Source: Trichoderma breve
Taxonomy: Eukaryota > Ascomycota > Sordariomycetes > Hypocreales > Hypocreaceae
Assembly: GCF_028502605.1 (NCBI RefSeq)
Contig: NC_079233.1
Coordinates: 3,472,001 to 3,536,000, forward strand
Direction: 5' to 3'
DNA: 64,000 nt
Under the pieces are notes generated by a model. It had not been told where the DNA came from, did no database searches, and saw only the letters and a list, made by a program, of their open reading frames with translations. Below, piece by piece: positions 1 to 10,561 of the stretch (its first letter is position 1; each line of letters opens with the position of its first letter). The position numbers and the translations under genes were made by a program.

Positions 1-768
1 ACGTCCTTCAGCGGACCATCCATCATCACATACTCTGCCTTGGTGGGTGCCATTTATAGCTCGCTCTATAATGCATTCTCATGGCCCGCTCTGGCATCCC
101 TCCTCTACGAGCTGGAAGCTGGAAATGCCACCCTTGCTTCCGCCATGCTTGAACATTCGGCATGGGAATATGATCCTACTCTGCCAGCCATTCCCAACAA
201 GAGGCCTTCAACCGACGAGCTGACCTTTTTGGTTATTTGCTCGGACGGATATGACGCCGCACTGCCCGAGGACGGCCTCGACTGGTGGGACTCTCTATGG
301 ACGAACATGACTGCCAAATCCTGGATCTCGGGCAACTCTCGCTTTTTCTCTGTTTTCCCATGTCAGCGCTTCACAGAGTATTGGCCCACGCCAGCCGAAG
401 TCTATCGCGGCGACTTGAACGTAACTCTCAAGAACCCCGTCCTTCTCATCGCGGAAACATATGACCCTGCCACGCCGCTGCGAAACGGCCGACGACTGCT
501 CAATGAAATGGGCACCAACGCTCGCCTGATTGCGCACCACGGCTATGGCCACTCATCGCGGGACAAGTCCGACTGCACAGATGCCATTGCGAAGAACTTC
601 ATCCTGCACGGAGAACTACCTGATGAGCAGGAAACGGCGTGTTACGCTAATGAGAAGCCGTATCTGTACGGCGTGGACAAGGGCAAGGCGGGTGAGAAGA
701 AGGATCCGCTGGCGATTTGGAGTGAGCACATCAAGGAGCTGCCATACCTCAATCCTCGTCTAGTTTAG
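1..768 (+). CDS. Secreted S33-type alpha/beta-hydrolase (tripeptidyl/prolyl aminopeptidase-like), 3' part
   Basis: The frame is open from base 1, so the gene enters from outside the window and only the last 255 codons are present. The C-terminal part matches the TAP-like hydrolase domain of family S33 exopeptidases. The strand before the acid residue reads LLIAETYDPATPL, with the candidate catalytic Asp codon at 463-465. The motif HHGYGHSS carries the candidate catalytic His at 550-552. The nucleophile Ser would lie upstream, outside the window. Cys and N-glycosylation-type sequons (NAT, NMT, NVT) fit a secreted enzyme. Proteins of this class release N-terminal residues or tripeptides from extracellular peptides. 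Exact substrate specificity cannot be told from this fragment. No intron is seen in the visible part. Confidence 0.8.
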   Translation, partial: TSFSGPSIITYSALVGAIYSSLYNAFSWPALASLLYELEAGNATLASAMLEHSAWEYDPTLPAIPNKRPSTDELTFLVICSDGYDAALPEDGLDWWDSLWTNMTAKSWISGNSRFFSVFPCQRFTEYWPTPAEVYRGDLNVTLKNPVLLIAETYDPATPLRNGRRLLNEMGTNARLIAHHGYGHSSRDKSDCTDAIAKNFILHGELPDEQETACYANEKPYLYGVDKGKAGEKKDPLAIWSEHIKELPYLNPRLV

Positions 769-1589
769 AGAGAAGAAGATGTAGCGATCACATGCCATTT
801 TACTGTTATTTTGTCTAGAAAGATGGTTGAACACCTGATTTGTAAAGCATGATATCTTGTGTATTATTATATAGTCCTAAGGGTATCATCCGTTTATGTA
901 AAACATTTAATCAAACACAACTTACCTAAAAGAAATGTACCTCTTATTAAGACGAAGGGAAAACAAAGGTAGCCATCTATAGTCCAACTCCAGAGGCATC
1001 CCATCTAAGGCGCCGTAGGGCTGACATGGGATGGGCCACCAAGTCAGGGGGGGCACGTTGTCGTACACATACGCAGTTAGCTCATTTCCAGCCTTACTTC
1101 CAAACACCACCGATTAAAACAAACGCCCATTAACCAAATAAGGCGGGCGATTAAGAAAACAAAGAAACGATTCGCAGAATAAAGAAGAATTTAGACAATT
1201 ATGCAAGGGGTCGTGACGTCATTCACCCGCGAATAGAGAGGGCTCCTGGTTCCTGGATTTCCATGTGACCCCCTTGCGCAAGTGATGTCTGTGATCACAG
1301 GTTCCGAGATCCGTGATATGCTGCGCTCACTCGACACGATAAAAAGCAAAGAAATTTGAAACAAACGAATATTAAAGCCATCATAGAAACTTACCGGACG
1401 ATGCTAACACTGATATTAATAGCAGTAGCGCACCACAAGGGTCATGGTTGATGACATCACCACATACGGGCGAGAGACTGTGACTTTTTTGGTTTTGAAA
1501 TCATTAGTGTCATACGACAGATATGTACAATCAACATCATAGTATATATACAAGTACAGCGCGCCGCGCCGTTCGCCTGCCTCCTCGAG
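769..1589. other. Convergent intergenic region
   Basis: This stretch lies between the stop codons of the peptidase (+) and the 410-aa gene (-), so it should hold both 3' UTRs. It is AT-rich near both ends. I see no RNA gene, repeat or coding frame in it. Confidence 0.6.
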
Positions 1590-2822
1590 TCAAGCCCCCC
1601 ACCTCCGACCGCTCTTGGGTCTCCTCCTAATAGATTCTCCCAGCGGTTGCTTCTGTATTTTGCTAAGCGCCTCCTCCGGACTCCTCCGAACATCGTGAGA
1701 AGGGCTCCCCTCTCGTCGCCGACCAAGTAATAATCTTGGTGATGGGGAGCGACGGTAAGATGGACGCTGTTGAGAAGGGGATAATTTTCGTGGCGTAGGG
1801 ATTTTATAGTCGAGATAACTTGAAGATTCAGGGACTTGCCTGGGTGTGGGGGTGTCGGATTCAAGGGTATCATAGGAGGTATTGTTGAAAGAGGTTGGGG
1901 TATCGAATGAGTCTAAAGTGCAGAAATCGTCTTCGGGAAGCTGGGCGGTAGGAAACTCATCGTCGTCCTCATCACCGTCTGTTACAATGTGTACAGGTAG
2001 TTCTTCCTTGTCGTCAGCGACATCCGCGGGGTCGAAAGAAGATCGAGTCTCCGCAGAGTCACAGACAGATGTGACTGTGGTGTCGCAGTCGTCGGATTGA
2101 GATGTGTCGTCATCGTCGCGAATCAAAGATCGTCTGATGAAGCGAGCACTTAGTCGGCCAGAGTCCGAGCCGGAAAAGGACATGGATCGCGAGGGTGGGT
2201 TGGTTGAAGTGAATGTTGGTGAATCAGCAGATTCCGCTGGAGAACCCTCGGATTCGGGTGAGAGAGGCATATCTGGCGCATTCATTGCGCAAGGCTCCGC
2301 CATAAGGGAGCCATGGGGAAAGAAATCGTCGTCGTCGACAAAGTAGGGTGCATCGGCGGCGCTGCTGGCCTTGGTGCTAGTGGTGTGAATAGAATCGGTC
2401 TCGGAGAAGGACGATGACGTAGACGCCACGGAGCCGGGTCCATGGCGTTCGAGGTAATCGTCGGGGAGGTAGCTTGCAAAATATCTGACAATAGAATCGT
2501 AGGACTTGGTACGAAAGAGCTGGAGGGCGTGCTGCCACTGGTCAGAACCTATCAACTTCGGGTTGGCAATGATCTCTACAGCGAGCGATTCAAGAGACTC
2601 CTCGAGTTCGGTGATCCGCTGCCGCTGCCGAGCCGCCATGAAGCGATGGAATTCTTCGGCCGTGTCCGCATGCTGAGATATTTCGTAGACGTCGTGATGG
2701 AAGGCTTCAGGGTCTTGGAGGGTGTAGGTGATGGTGTTGTACTGGTCGTGTAGTGTCGTAAATAAATCGTCCCTCTTAAGGCCAAACTTCCAGGCCGGCC
2801 ACGACAGGTCGGGATCGTCCAT
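1590..2822 (-). CDS. Hypothetical 410-aa protein with ordered N-terminus and disordered Ser/Asp-rich tail
   Basis: I do not recognise a named family. The open frame extends further 5' only through a TTG codon, so the first ATG at 2822 (MDDPDLSWPAWKFG) is used. Residues 1-128 look folded and helical, with a short charged helix around 60-90 (RQRQRITELEESLESL). From about 130 onward the protein is low-complexity: Ser/Thr/Pro/Asp-rich, with several acidic runs (DDDD, DEDDDE). The last 60 residues turn strongly basic with repeated RRSPSPR/RRSPEE-type SP sites and end in KSGRRWGA. SP and TP sites suggest proline-directed phosphorylation (inference). No signal peptide or membrane segment. The ordered N-terminal block is the part to use for homolog searches. 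A 5' coding exon cannot be excluded. Confidence 0.6.
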   Translation of the reverse strand: MDDPDLSWPAWKFGLKRDDLFTTLHDQYNTITYTLQDPEAFHHDVYEISQHADTAEEFHRFMAARQRQRITELEESLESLAVEIIANPKLIGSDQWQHALQLFRTKSYDSIVRYFASYLPDDYLERHGPGSVASTSSSFSETDSIHTTSTKASSAADAPYFVDDDDFFPHGSLMAEPCAMNAPDMPLSPESEGSPAESADSPTFTSTNPPSRSMSFSGSDSGRLSARFIRRSLIRDDDDTSQSDDCDTTVTSVCDSAETRSSFDPADVADDKEELPVHIVTDGDEDDDEFPTAQLPEDDFCTLDSFDTPTSFNNTSYDTLESDTPTPRQVPESSSYLDYKIPTPRKLSPSQQRPSYRRSPSPRLLLGRRREGSPSHDVRRSPEEALSKIQKQPLGESIRRRPKSGRRWGA

Positions 2823-5579
2823 GTTGTAAGTCGGGTCGTCGAGAGGGACGGAGAAGTGCGAATTCGGTGGATGTGCAGAATAACAAAACAAGTGTGTCAA
2901 ATCAAACAAAGGAGCCCTGGTGTCATGGAAAGACGGCTCGTCTAGAGCGAAATACTTGAGATCATGGCCATGGCGAGAGAGTCACTGACGAGTACCACTA
3001 GCAATAACTGACTGATAGTGCTCGTGTCTTCGTGATGATTTGATTGCGTGGAGAACTGTATATGTTGCAGAGTGATGTCGCCAGGGCCCTTGAGGTTCAT
3101 CTCATACGAGTGCAGCAGCTGGGGGGAGGCGCGCGTATACCCATTGCCCCAAGCACCCGATCGTGAGACCGTTGCAGCCTGAGGCAGACAATTTGCCATC
3201 CACTTGCCCATCTGTGGTTGGTTGGCTTTTTCGGCTGCAGGCGGCGCTAGATCTAATCGAGATTAGATTATTCCTAGCGCGATGCGGGCTCCACCGAGTG
3301 AGTCCAATCAGTGAACGGTGGCTGAATCCTGAAAGCTTGGGCTGTGCGCGCTAATGCATGGCCGTTGTTCAGGTTGGATCAAACCGTAACCAACGCTGGA
3401 GGGCTGTAGGGCTCATTGTTATTATTGCAACCGTACTCGGGAAGCCCTTTGGAAGGGCCAATGAGTGTGATGCGATTAACCATACAGGTTCCAATATCAA
3501 GTAAGCGCAATACTCGGTATCTCTTCAGCAAAGCGCTTTCAAAAGGCCACTTCAATTCTTACTTGTTCCATCTTTAACTCGCCTCACCTGTCCCTCCGCG
3601 TTTGGCGCTGCTGCGTCTGTGTGTGTGCGTGTGTGCGCATAAACACTCCCTCACGCACACTTTGATTGGAATCCGGCCCACTCCTATGCAGACAACACAT
3701 GGATCACCCCCTTGCTGATATCATGGACCAACATGATACATCCCTGTTCTCTGCCAATAGCCTCAACTACAGTGGCGTTGTTGCACACCACACTGTTCAG
3801 CTGGTGCGGCCGTTAACGGCGGCGACAAACTCTCGCACCCTGGTCGGGAGAAGAAAAATCTGCCCAAAGGATGACGCTCGTACCAATCGCCTGCCCATCG
3901 CTTCCGGGAGGGCTGTGGCTGATGCACCGTTTGCCAGCCCTTCTCTACGCCACCGTGATGGAAGTGCTAGAAGCTCTCAGAATTTGAGCGGCAAGTGACC
4001 TCATGGCCAGGTACTGGTGGCCTCTGCTGGGCAACACGAGACGCCCATCGTGACGGCTTCACGCTGACGATTACGGAGGCAGAGGGTGAGAAAGACGCAT
4101 TCCTCCAGGCAGCTGAGACAACCCTCCCACTGAACTGGGTGAGTTGGCCTTTTTTTGATCAGGAGGATGCCGTGAGCGCCGAACTCAGTTCAATACAGTT
4201 TTCACTGGATCCCGAATGATTATTTACGGTCATTCGCACGACCTGCGCTGACGGTTGAGGCTCTTCTCCTCTCTCTTTCATCTCATCATCAACGCTCTGA
4301 GGTGTATCACGTGCAGATGAGTCAGCGCCGAAGCAGCTCTGATTCTCTCTGTCCCTCATGCGGTCGATGGCTTCACAGCACCAACGTGAAAGAGAGATCT
4401 GGTGAGTTGCGCGCATGCAATCTGTTCTCATCATTTGCTTGCTACCGACCCTGCCTGATCTATTGATGCCATTTACTTTACCACTACTCCGTATCGCAGT
4501 GAGAAATGTGATGAATACCAAAGTTTGTTTCGTCAGCAAGCGCTGTCACAGATAGCCGACAGGTCACTACACAGCAAGTGCTGGCGCAAATGATACTTTC
4601 AAGCCTATCGCTGGGTCAGATGGCCTCGTGGAATACGGGGTAGTGAGTGAGAGGCCTTGCGGAATATGCTCCAAGAGGCGCAGTCTAATGAACGCCGCTC
4701 CGCCTCATTCCATCGTCTGGCCATTCTCTCTCTAGGCCTGTTCTGCCCCAGGTCCAACTTACCAATCCCGCCTTGTCAGGGCTCCGTGTGGCCCTCCCGA
4801 GCACTCACAGACAAGCAGCTCCCGCTTCTCTTCTGGGGGGCTAGAAGGCTAGAACCAACCAGCTGCTGGCTTGTTAATCTAGCAATCTAGTTCCCGCCCC
4901 GTCGCTGCTCATCGCGTGCAGTCCAGTGTCTCGTCCGCGGTCCGCAAGGCACCCGGTGCCCACTGGCTTGGTGGTTGGCTGCCTTTTTTTCCATTTTCAA
5001 GCGTTCCTATTTGTACCTGTCCATGACTGCTTGTAGCGGCTGAGACTCCATCACCAGGCCTGCAACATCTGACACTGGCTACCATGACCATGACCATGAT
5101 ATAGCGCTTTGGCTGCTCGTTCCTTGCATTTATTGTGCGCCTGGACGAAAGCTGGCCTCTTTTCTCTCCTTTTTCAACCAAATCCTACCACCGGTTGTGC
5201 TGTTTATTACTCGCTGCCGCTGTGACACATCTTGCACAAGCAACCCTTCCGTTGACCCCGCTGCAGCTCTTCTGCCTTATTTTCCCACACTCTGTTCCTG
5301 TTCCCTCTCGACCGGCTTCTGCCTGGACGAGTGCCTGTTGGAGCTGCATCAGGCTTCTGAGTACTACTACATCCAACATACCCTCAGGCTTCAGCCCTTC
5401 CCGCACGCTTATTTCCACCTACCCGCCCAACCAGCCTGCCTGCCTTGCCTGCCTGCCTGCTCCCCTCTTATTTCTGAGGCACTCACTGTTGCTCATCACC
5501 ACTTCGGTGCTGTCTTGTAGACACATTTGCATCACCAACCGGTACATGGGCCTTTGGTAAGGCACCATCTGCCATTCTC
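2823..5579. other. Divergent intergenic region upstream of the 410-aa gene and the kinase
   Basis: About 2.75 kb between two divergent genes. The kinase side (about 4900-5579) is pyrimidine-rich and contains repeats of CCTGC/CCTT around 5425-5462, typical of a long fungal 5' leader. One exact TACTCCGTA lies at 4485-4493. The open frames here start at non-ATG codons or lack protein-like composition, so I call none. Confidence 0.5.
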
Positions 5580-7469
5580 ATGTTCGAATCCAGGGCCGAG
5601 CCCTCGGAGGGGGTCTCGGAGGAGAAGACAGAGCCCTTTTCCCAGTCAGAAATCGAGGCCCGATTCCACGGCGTCGGAGTCGATGAGCCAAGTATCCCCG
5701 CAGATCCAGAGGCTGTCCCGCTGGACGTCTTGCAAGTTGAGGATCACCACCACAAGCAAGGCATCCGCATCCTCGTGCGGCCTCTCACCAAGCTTCCCGG
5801 CACGCGCTCAGTGAGCCCCGGCAGCGACAATTGCCAGTGGCTAGCTCTCCGCGCCGAAGTGGCTTCCTCGGACAAGCCTGAACACAAAGTCCTGGCGGTG
5901 ACTCAGACCTCCAAGGACATCAAATTCTCAGTCAGGATACCGGGGTCTGCCGAAGACGACTTGTCACGGCCGCCACTGTGGTGTGAACTCTATTACGATC
6001 CTGCCAGCGACAAAGTCATCTTCCTGAACAGATCGGATGTGCCCATCTTGCTCGGCCGTATACTATCTCATTCCGCCGCCGGCAGCCCTCCACCCAGCGA
6101 ACGCCATGTCATCAACCCGGGTCTCGCCAAGGGCCTCAGACCAGGCACCTTTAGGATCAAAGTGCGAGATATTGCGGTACTGGACTTTCGCATTCTGGAA
6201 AAGCGGCCCATTACGATTTACCAGGAGCCAATTTCCTTAGCAGTGCCCGAGGACTCGCTTTCACCATCAGTATCATTCATCACTTCCGACCAGGTCAACA
6301 CAAGCATGAAGAGAGCCCTTACCCCGGATGAAGACATAAAAAGAGCCAAACGCCGCATCTCGGATGCCGGCAATGGAGCCGATGACGGCGTCATCATGTT
6401 TTTAGGTCCGGCAGAGCCCCTTGTCTTCCCCCTTCCTAACGCGAGGGAAGGCAAGGAACTGGCTGCGTCCACTGGCCATGCTCTCTTGGATGCAGGACAA
6501 GGCGAAACGATTGCCGTACCCAGTGTCTGTGAACTTGACGAATATCAGCTGACCAAGCGCGAGCCCATTGCACAGACGGCTCTGTCAGCAGTCTACACTG
6601 CGTCACACTCCCAAGTGCCGAACAACATAGTCACTGTCAAGGTCCTCAAGACCAGAGTTGCAAACCCAGACAACAAACCACTGGTACATGAACGGAACGT
6701 CATCCGCCAAGCAGACATGTGGCTACGAGAGTGCCAAAGCCAACAGGACCTGCAACACGAATCTATTGTACGCTACTACGGGGGTGACGCCAGATTTCTG
6801 AGTCTCTACATGGAGCACATCGATGCCAAGGACCTTACTGCCGCTGCCCGGTGGAGAAACAAGGGCGATGATGAGTTTGTAGGAACACGAGAAGACTCCA
6901 TTCGAATTCTACGTGATATTTCTAGCGCCCTCAGCTACCTCCATGGTCGCAAACTGGTACACAATGATATCAAGCCCGCGAATATCCTGTATTCGCCCGA
7001 GCGTGGTGCCGTGCTATGCGACTTTGGACTGACCACATTGGCAGCAAGCTCGCCTTCTGGGGGTGGCACTCCGTACTACATCCCACCTGAGTTCATCACT
7101 CGCAAAAGCCGAGGCCCAGCCTCAGACGTTTGGGCTTTGGGCGTCACGATGCTGTACACAATGCGCTTCATTAAATTCCCAGATTCGCGCGCGCGCAGAC
7201 AACATCCCAAGCCGCTATACTGGCAAATTGCGCAGATCCACGGCCAAGCGGCGCCTGTTTCCTATAAGCAATACGGCAATGGCCAGCCTGCTGTAAACCA
7301 GATGCGGGACTGGCTGACGGAGATTTACGAAGCAAGAGAGAAACTAAACTCCAAGGATCGCTTAGAACGATTGGTAAAGGATATGCTGGCGCCAAATCCA
7401 GCCCAGCGCATCACAATGGAAAGAATCGTCAGAGAACTCGCTCTAGAGCAGACGAATACAGCTCGCTAA
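5580..7469 (+). CDS. Ser/Thr protein kinase with beta-rich N-terminal domain
   Basis: Intronless, 629 aa. Residues 60-215 form a beta-strand-rich segment resembling an FHA-like fold (GIRILVRPL; ELYYDPASDKVIFLNRSD; FRIKVRDIAVLDFRILE). This is followed by a disordered linker (220-315) with a basic patch KRAKRR at 254-259. The kinase domain spans about 320-622. It has beta3 lysine K354 (VTVKVLK), an alpha-C Glu near 384, catalytic loop HNDIKPAN (D463, K465), DFG at 481-483, a PPE variant of the APE motif near 502, and SDVWALG around 515. Catalytic Asp/Lys and DFG are kept, so activity is plausible. The glycine loop (KREPIAQTALSAVY) has no glycine, and HRD is HND. The layout recalls FHA-kinases of the Rad53/Chk2 type, but the FHA assignment is tentative, so no symbol is given. 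Confidence 0.85.
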   Translation: MFESRAEPSEGVSEEKTEPFSQSEIEARFHGVGVDEPSIPADPEAVPLDVLQVEDHHHKQGIRILVRPLTKLPGTRSVSPGSDNCQWLALRAEVASSDKPEHKVLAVTQTSKDIKFSVRIPGSAEDDLSRPPLWCELYYDPASDKVIFLNRSDVPILLGRILSHSAAGSPPPSERHVINPGLAKGLRPGTFRIKVRDIAVLDFRILEKRPITIYQEPISLAVPEDSLSPSVSFITSDQVNTSMKRALTPDEDIKRAKRRISDAGNGADDGVIMFLGPAEPLVFPLPNAREGKELAASTGHALLDAGQGETIAVPSVCELDEYQLTKREPIAQTALSAVYTASHSQVPNNIVTVKVLKTRVANPDNKPLVHERNVIRQADMWLRECQSQQDLQHESIVRYYGGDARFLSLYMEHIDAKDLTAAARWRNKGDDEFVGTREDSIRILRDISSALSYLHGRKLVHNDIKPANILYSPERGAVLCDFGLTTLAASSPSGGGTPYYIPPEFITRKSRGPASDVWALGVTMLYTMRFIKFPDSRARRQHPKPLYWQIAQIHGQAAPVSYKQYGNGQPAVNQMRDWLTEIYEAREKLNSKDRLERLVKDMLAPNPAQRITMERIVRELALEQTNTAR

Positions 7470-8080
7470 AGAAGACGAAGCATACAAGACTTAGATGTCT
7501 TCAAGAGGTTTTTCTTCTTTTCCTCTTACAGTTTCATATTTGTTTTTACCCTTTGCATTTTCATCATTTCGGGTTATCTTCTTTTCAAACATTTTGACAG
7601 TCAACATTGGGATCTGGAGTTCATTTCGGAAGTATATATATACGACATTTACAAGCGCAGATGGCAAGCGTATTTGAAGCGGCACAAGATGGGACATCAA
7701 ATGGAGTAAGCAGCATGCAGGTATGCGTTTCGGCAATGACTGACTGAAGCAGGGAAGAAGAAATCGACGACCATCCTCCTTTTCTTTTTCCTGCTTGTTT
7801 TTCTTTCTTTTCTTTTTTTCCTTTTTCTGTTTGCTCTCTCCTCTCGAGATTTTTTGCTCATGATACCTGAACATTGGAGAAACCACATGTACATAGTTTT
7901 ACATTTCTTGTACTATTATTATTTGACCTTCGCATGGCAACATTGGCAGAAAGCATACGCATCAGGAGTTGGCAGATCTCGCTACTGCATTAATATCATT
8001 ATCTTTCAATTCGTGGTATCTGACGTGTTCTTTTGTTCATCTATGTCGTATATCTTCCAATCCATCTCGTATATCCACCT
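7470..8080. other. Convergent intergenic region with pyrimidine tract
   Basis: This stretch lies between the kinase stop and the stop of the BIM1-like gene. It holds both 3' UTRs, a T/C-rich tract at about 7780-7830, and one copy of the octamer TTTGCTCA at 7853-7860. No gene is seen. Confidence 0.5.
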
Positions 8081-8844
8081 CTAGATGCCCAGCCCCAGAG
8101 AGAATGCAACCGCCAGGCCAACAACTGTTGTCAGAACAGTCTTGTCGGTACCCAAAAGGCCAGCAGCATTCTTCTTGTCCTCTGTATCAGTGGCGCCATC
8201 CTGGGAAGTACCATTTTCCTGCTGCTCCTTGATTGTGTGCACAACCATGCCGTCCGAAGTCGAGCAGTTGCTCAGGCCCCCAGCATTAGTGGTGAATCGA
8301 ATATCGGCGCAGTTATACAAGGCGCTGCCAGAATCACCACTCGTGACCACCTGAATAGACGCCAGAGTTCCGTTGGCGATATCGTCAAGGGTCACGGGCA
8401 GCTTGTCGATGCAGAGAGTGCCCTTGCCGGTGACGTTGAGGAGGTCAGGGGTGAGGGAGATGTTGAAGTTTGTGGTGTTTGCGCCCAGGCCGAGGTTGAT
8501 GAAGAGGTATGTCCAGGGGTGATGAAGTTCGAGCTCGATGGAGCCTCCTTCAAGGGGCCAGTTGGTGATGTTGCCGGCTTTGTAGGGAACTCCGCCGCCT
8601 ATTTTATGTGATGGATTGTTAGTGAGAAAAGGATTTCTTGTTGTAGGTAGGAAGGGGGGAGATGGAACGAGGTGAGCTTGTGGTGTTTTTTGGGGGGAGA
8701 CGTACAAGGATAATCCCATTGGCTGTACTTGTCCATGTTTTTCTCAGCGAGGGTATCGGCTCGCCACTCGGGATACACAACACTGAAGTGCGCAGTGACG
8801 GCTTGTGCGGCGGCCAGGCCTAACAGGAGAGTCTTGAAAGCCAT
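8081..8844 (-). CDS. BIM1/X325-family LPMO-like copper protein, secreted and GPI-anchored
   Basis: Two exons, 8844-8706 and 8598-8081, join across a 107-bp GT-AG intron and restore a Cys codon at the junction (WDYP-C-GGVPYK). The product is 218 aa. A signal peptide of 18 residues ends in AVTA. Cleavage there leaves His as residue 1 (HFSVVYPEWRADT), the hallmark of the histidine brace in the LPMO-like copper-binding family named X325 or BIM1-like. Four cysteines in the mature part (C47, and those in TLCIDK, LYNCAD and LSNCST) could form two disulfides. Several NxT/S sequons are present. A Ser/Thr/Glu-rich stretch and a terminal hydrophobic segment (TVLTTVVGLAVAFSLGLGI) form a GPI-attachment signal. 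Known members bind copper; Cryptococcus Bim1 aids copper uptake, and family members are not cellulose-oxidising LPMOs. The role in this species is inferred. Confidence 0.88.
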
Positions 8845-8963
8845 GTTTGATAGATGAAGAAGAGATGGATGGTTAGGAAAGGCGGAGAGAAAAGAAGAGG
8901 GCAAAGGACCAAGTGCAGATGAGTAAAGACAGTGCTAGCTAAAGATTGGGATTGCACAGCATA

Positions 8964-8971
8964 CTTATATA
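8964..8971 (-). promoter_or_regulatory. TATA-like element of the BIM1-like gene
   Basis: TATATAAG on the minus strand lies about 120 bp upstream of the start codon at 8844. Spacing and sequence fit a core promoter element. No transcription start evidence is available. Confidence 0.5.
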
Positions 8972-9182
8972 TCCACAAACTGCAAACGGGGAATGAAAAC
9001 AAAGTCCAGGAACACAAGCCATGTGGCACTCAAGACATCAAGGGAGGAGGGGACCTGGAGCTAGCAGGCGATTAAGCTTGTTTTGAGCATAATGGACTGC
9101 AGCAAATGGGAAGCCAAGAGTCTGTTTAGTTGGCCCATTTTTTCGATAATTCGGTTCTTAGTTTGCTGATTTCTTTGTGGTC

Positions 9183-9190
9183 TGAGCAAA
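9183..9190 (-). promoter_or_regulatory. Copper-response-like element TTTGCTCA
   Basis: On the minus strand this reads TTTGCTCA, an exact match to the yeast Mac1 consensus TTTGC(T/G)CA. It sits 339-346 bp upstream of the start codon of the copper-protein gene. An 8-mer can occur by chance, so the call rests on context. Confidence 0.4.
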
Positions 9191-9985
9191 TAATTTCCAT
9201 TTTGTTTACCGCCACCTTGGTTTGGGGGGAAAGAGTTGCTTGCCGAGGTTTATTCGCACCGGGTTGGTTCCGAGAGGATGATGAGATGGGAGAGAGATTG
9301 GGTGCATCTCTTCTTGAAGGAGTGATATCATGCTTAGTCAAGAAACTTGATGAATAAAATGTTCGATCTATGTGTTTTTTACAAATTTGTTTATAAATGT
9401 TTCATGCATCTGAAGCAACCTGATCTTCGAGATGGATTGCCTTGTTAGGATTCACACCACTTGTCTCTCGTGTTGACACGCGTTTCATGGCCTCTTTGGG
9501 GTTTCACGATCCAACTTGTGCGACGATTCAAAACTTGCTCAAATGCACGCAGGACGCAAAGACCCGGCGCTGGGACCGCACTAAGCCTTTTCTCTTTTCA
9601 CTCTCATTCGTTCTGTCGATATTTTACTTCCCTTTTTCGTCTCTCTGCATTCCAGCTGTAGAATCCCGTTGCTGCATGTGCATCTTTCCCTAGTACCTTG
9701 ATGGATTTGGTACCATGTGATAGAGATTCTCAGCTCTTTCCCAATTTTTTCGTAGCATAGGGTCCAAGCTCTCTTAGCATACTCTGTATCTTGTCTCAAT
9801 AAAATCTGACTGGATAAAATATTCTATTTTTACATGTCGACATGTCAGTCTTAAACTTCAAATAGCATGCTCACAATCTGATGATAGAAGCACCTAGCCT
9901 ACCCTGTATAAATATCCTTGCCTTGGGGGAACTGTATGATTTGACTCGTATTATTAGATACGGTTCATTAATTGAATATTTTCAT

Positions 9986-10057
9986 TTCACCTAGTCGCGA
10001 CATCCCTCGAGATATCTAGATTTGAGATAGTAGCGAGATGTAGCGCTACTAGGTGAA
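9986..10057. repeat. Imperfect inverted repeat (hairpin)
   Basis: The outer arms TTCACCTAGT (9986-9995) and ACTAGGTGAA (10048-10057) are perfect reverse complements. Pairing continues inward with CGCGACATC against GATGTAGCG after a two-base bulge and with one mismatch. A second, mutually exclusive stem is TAGTAGCG (10028-10035) with CGCTACTA (10044-10051) around an 8-nt loop. Confidence 0.7.
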
Positions 10058-10561
10058 TTAGAGAAATATGTCTTCGATCTGATTTCATGCTCCCTCTCAG
10101 TCTCCTGCCTAGTAGCTCTTCTAAACGAGTCGCCCAATCTCAGCTTTGAATTCCTCGAGCAGCTGGGAATAATTTCCCATCTCCCACCAGAGAAAGTTCA
10201 GAGAGAGACTTACTGCCTCTTATATCAGGCCGCGATGCTGTCCATCACGGGTGGTGGCATGAGCAGAGCACAAGTGCCTCGACCGCCTTGGGCAAAATAT
10301 CGATAGCGATAAATATCTTTCTCTCACTCTCTCACCCTTCATCCATCTTAAAATGACTCTTCCGATCTTCCGATTTTACCCCTCTCTATCGCTCACTTTG
10401 CTTTCACATCTGCTTAAACTTGAGTAAGGTTTAAAATTGTCGATCCGCCCTCTCCAACCTTGCCTCAACAATTTGAAGACCATCAGTCTGTGCATATTTT
10501 ATACACTTTTCTCATCCCGAATTACTGATACTAAACTTTAGTAGCTTTTACATATCCAACC

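Larger units (their letters stand above)
8845..10561. other. Divergent intergenic region with imperfect inverted repeat
   Basis: 1.7 kb between the BIM1-like gene (-) and the 301-aa gene (+). It holds the TATA and copper-type elements noted separately and an inverted repeat at 9986-10057. The part just upstream of 10562 is pyrimidine-rich and contains ACTAAACTTTAG, which could be a branch site plus acceptor of a 5' UTR intron. No coding frame is supported. Confidence 0.5.
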
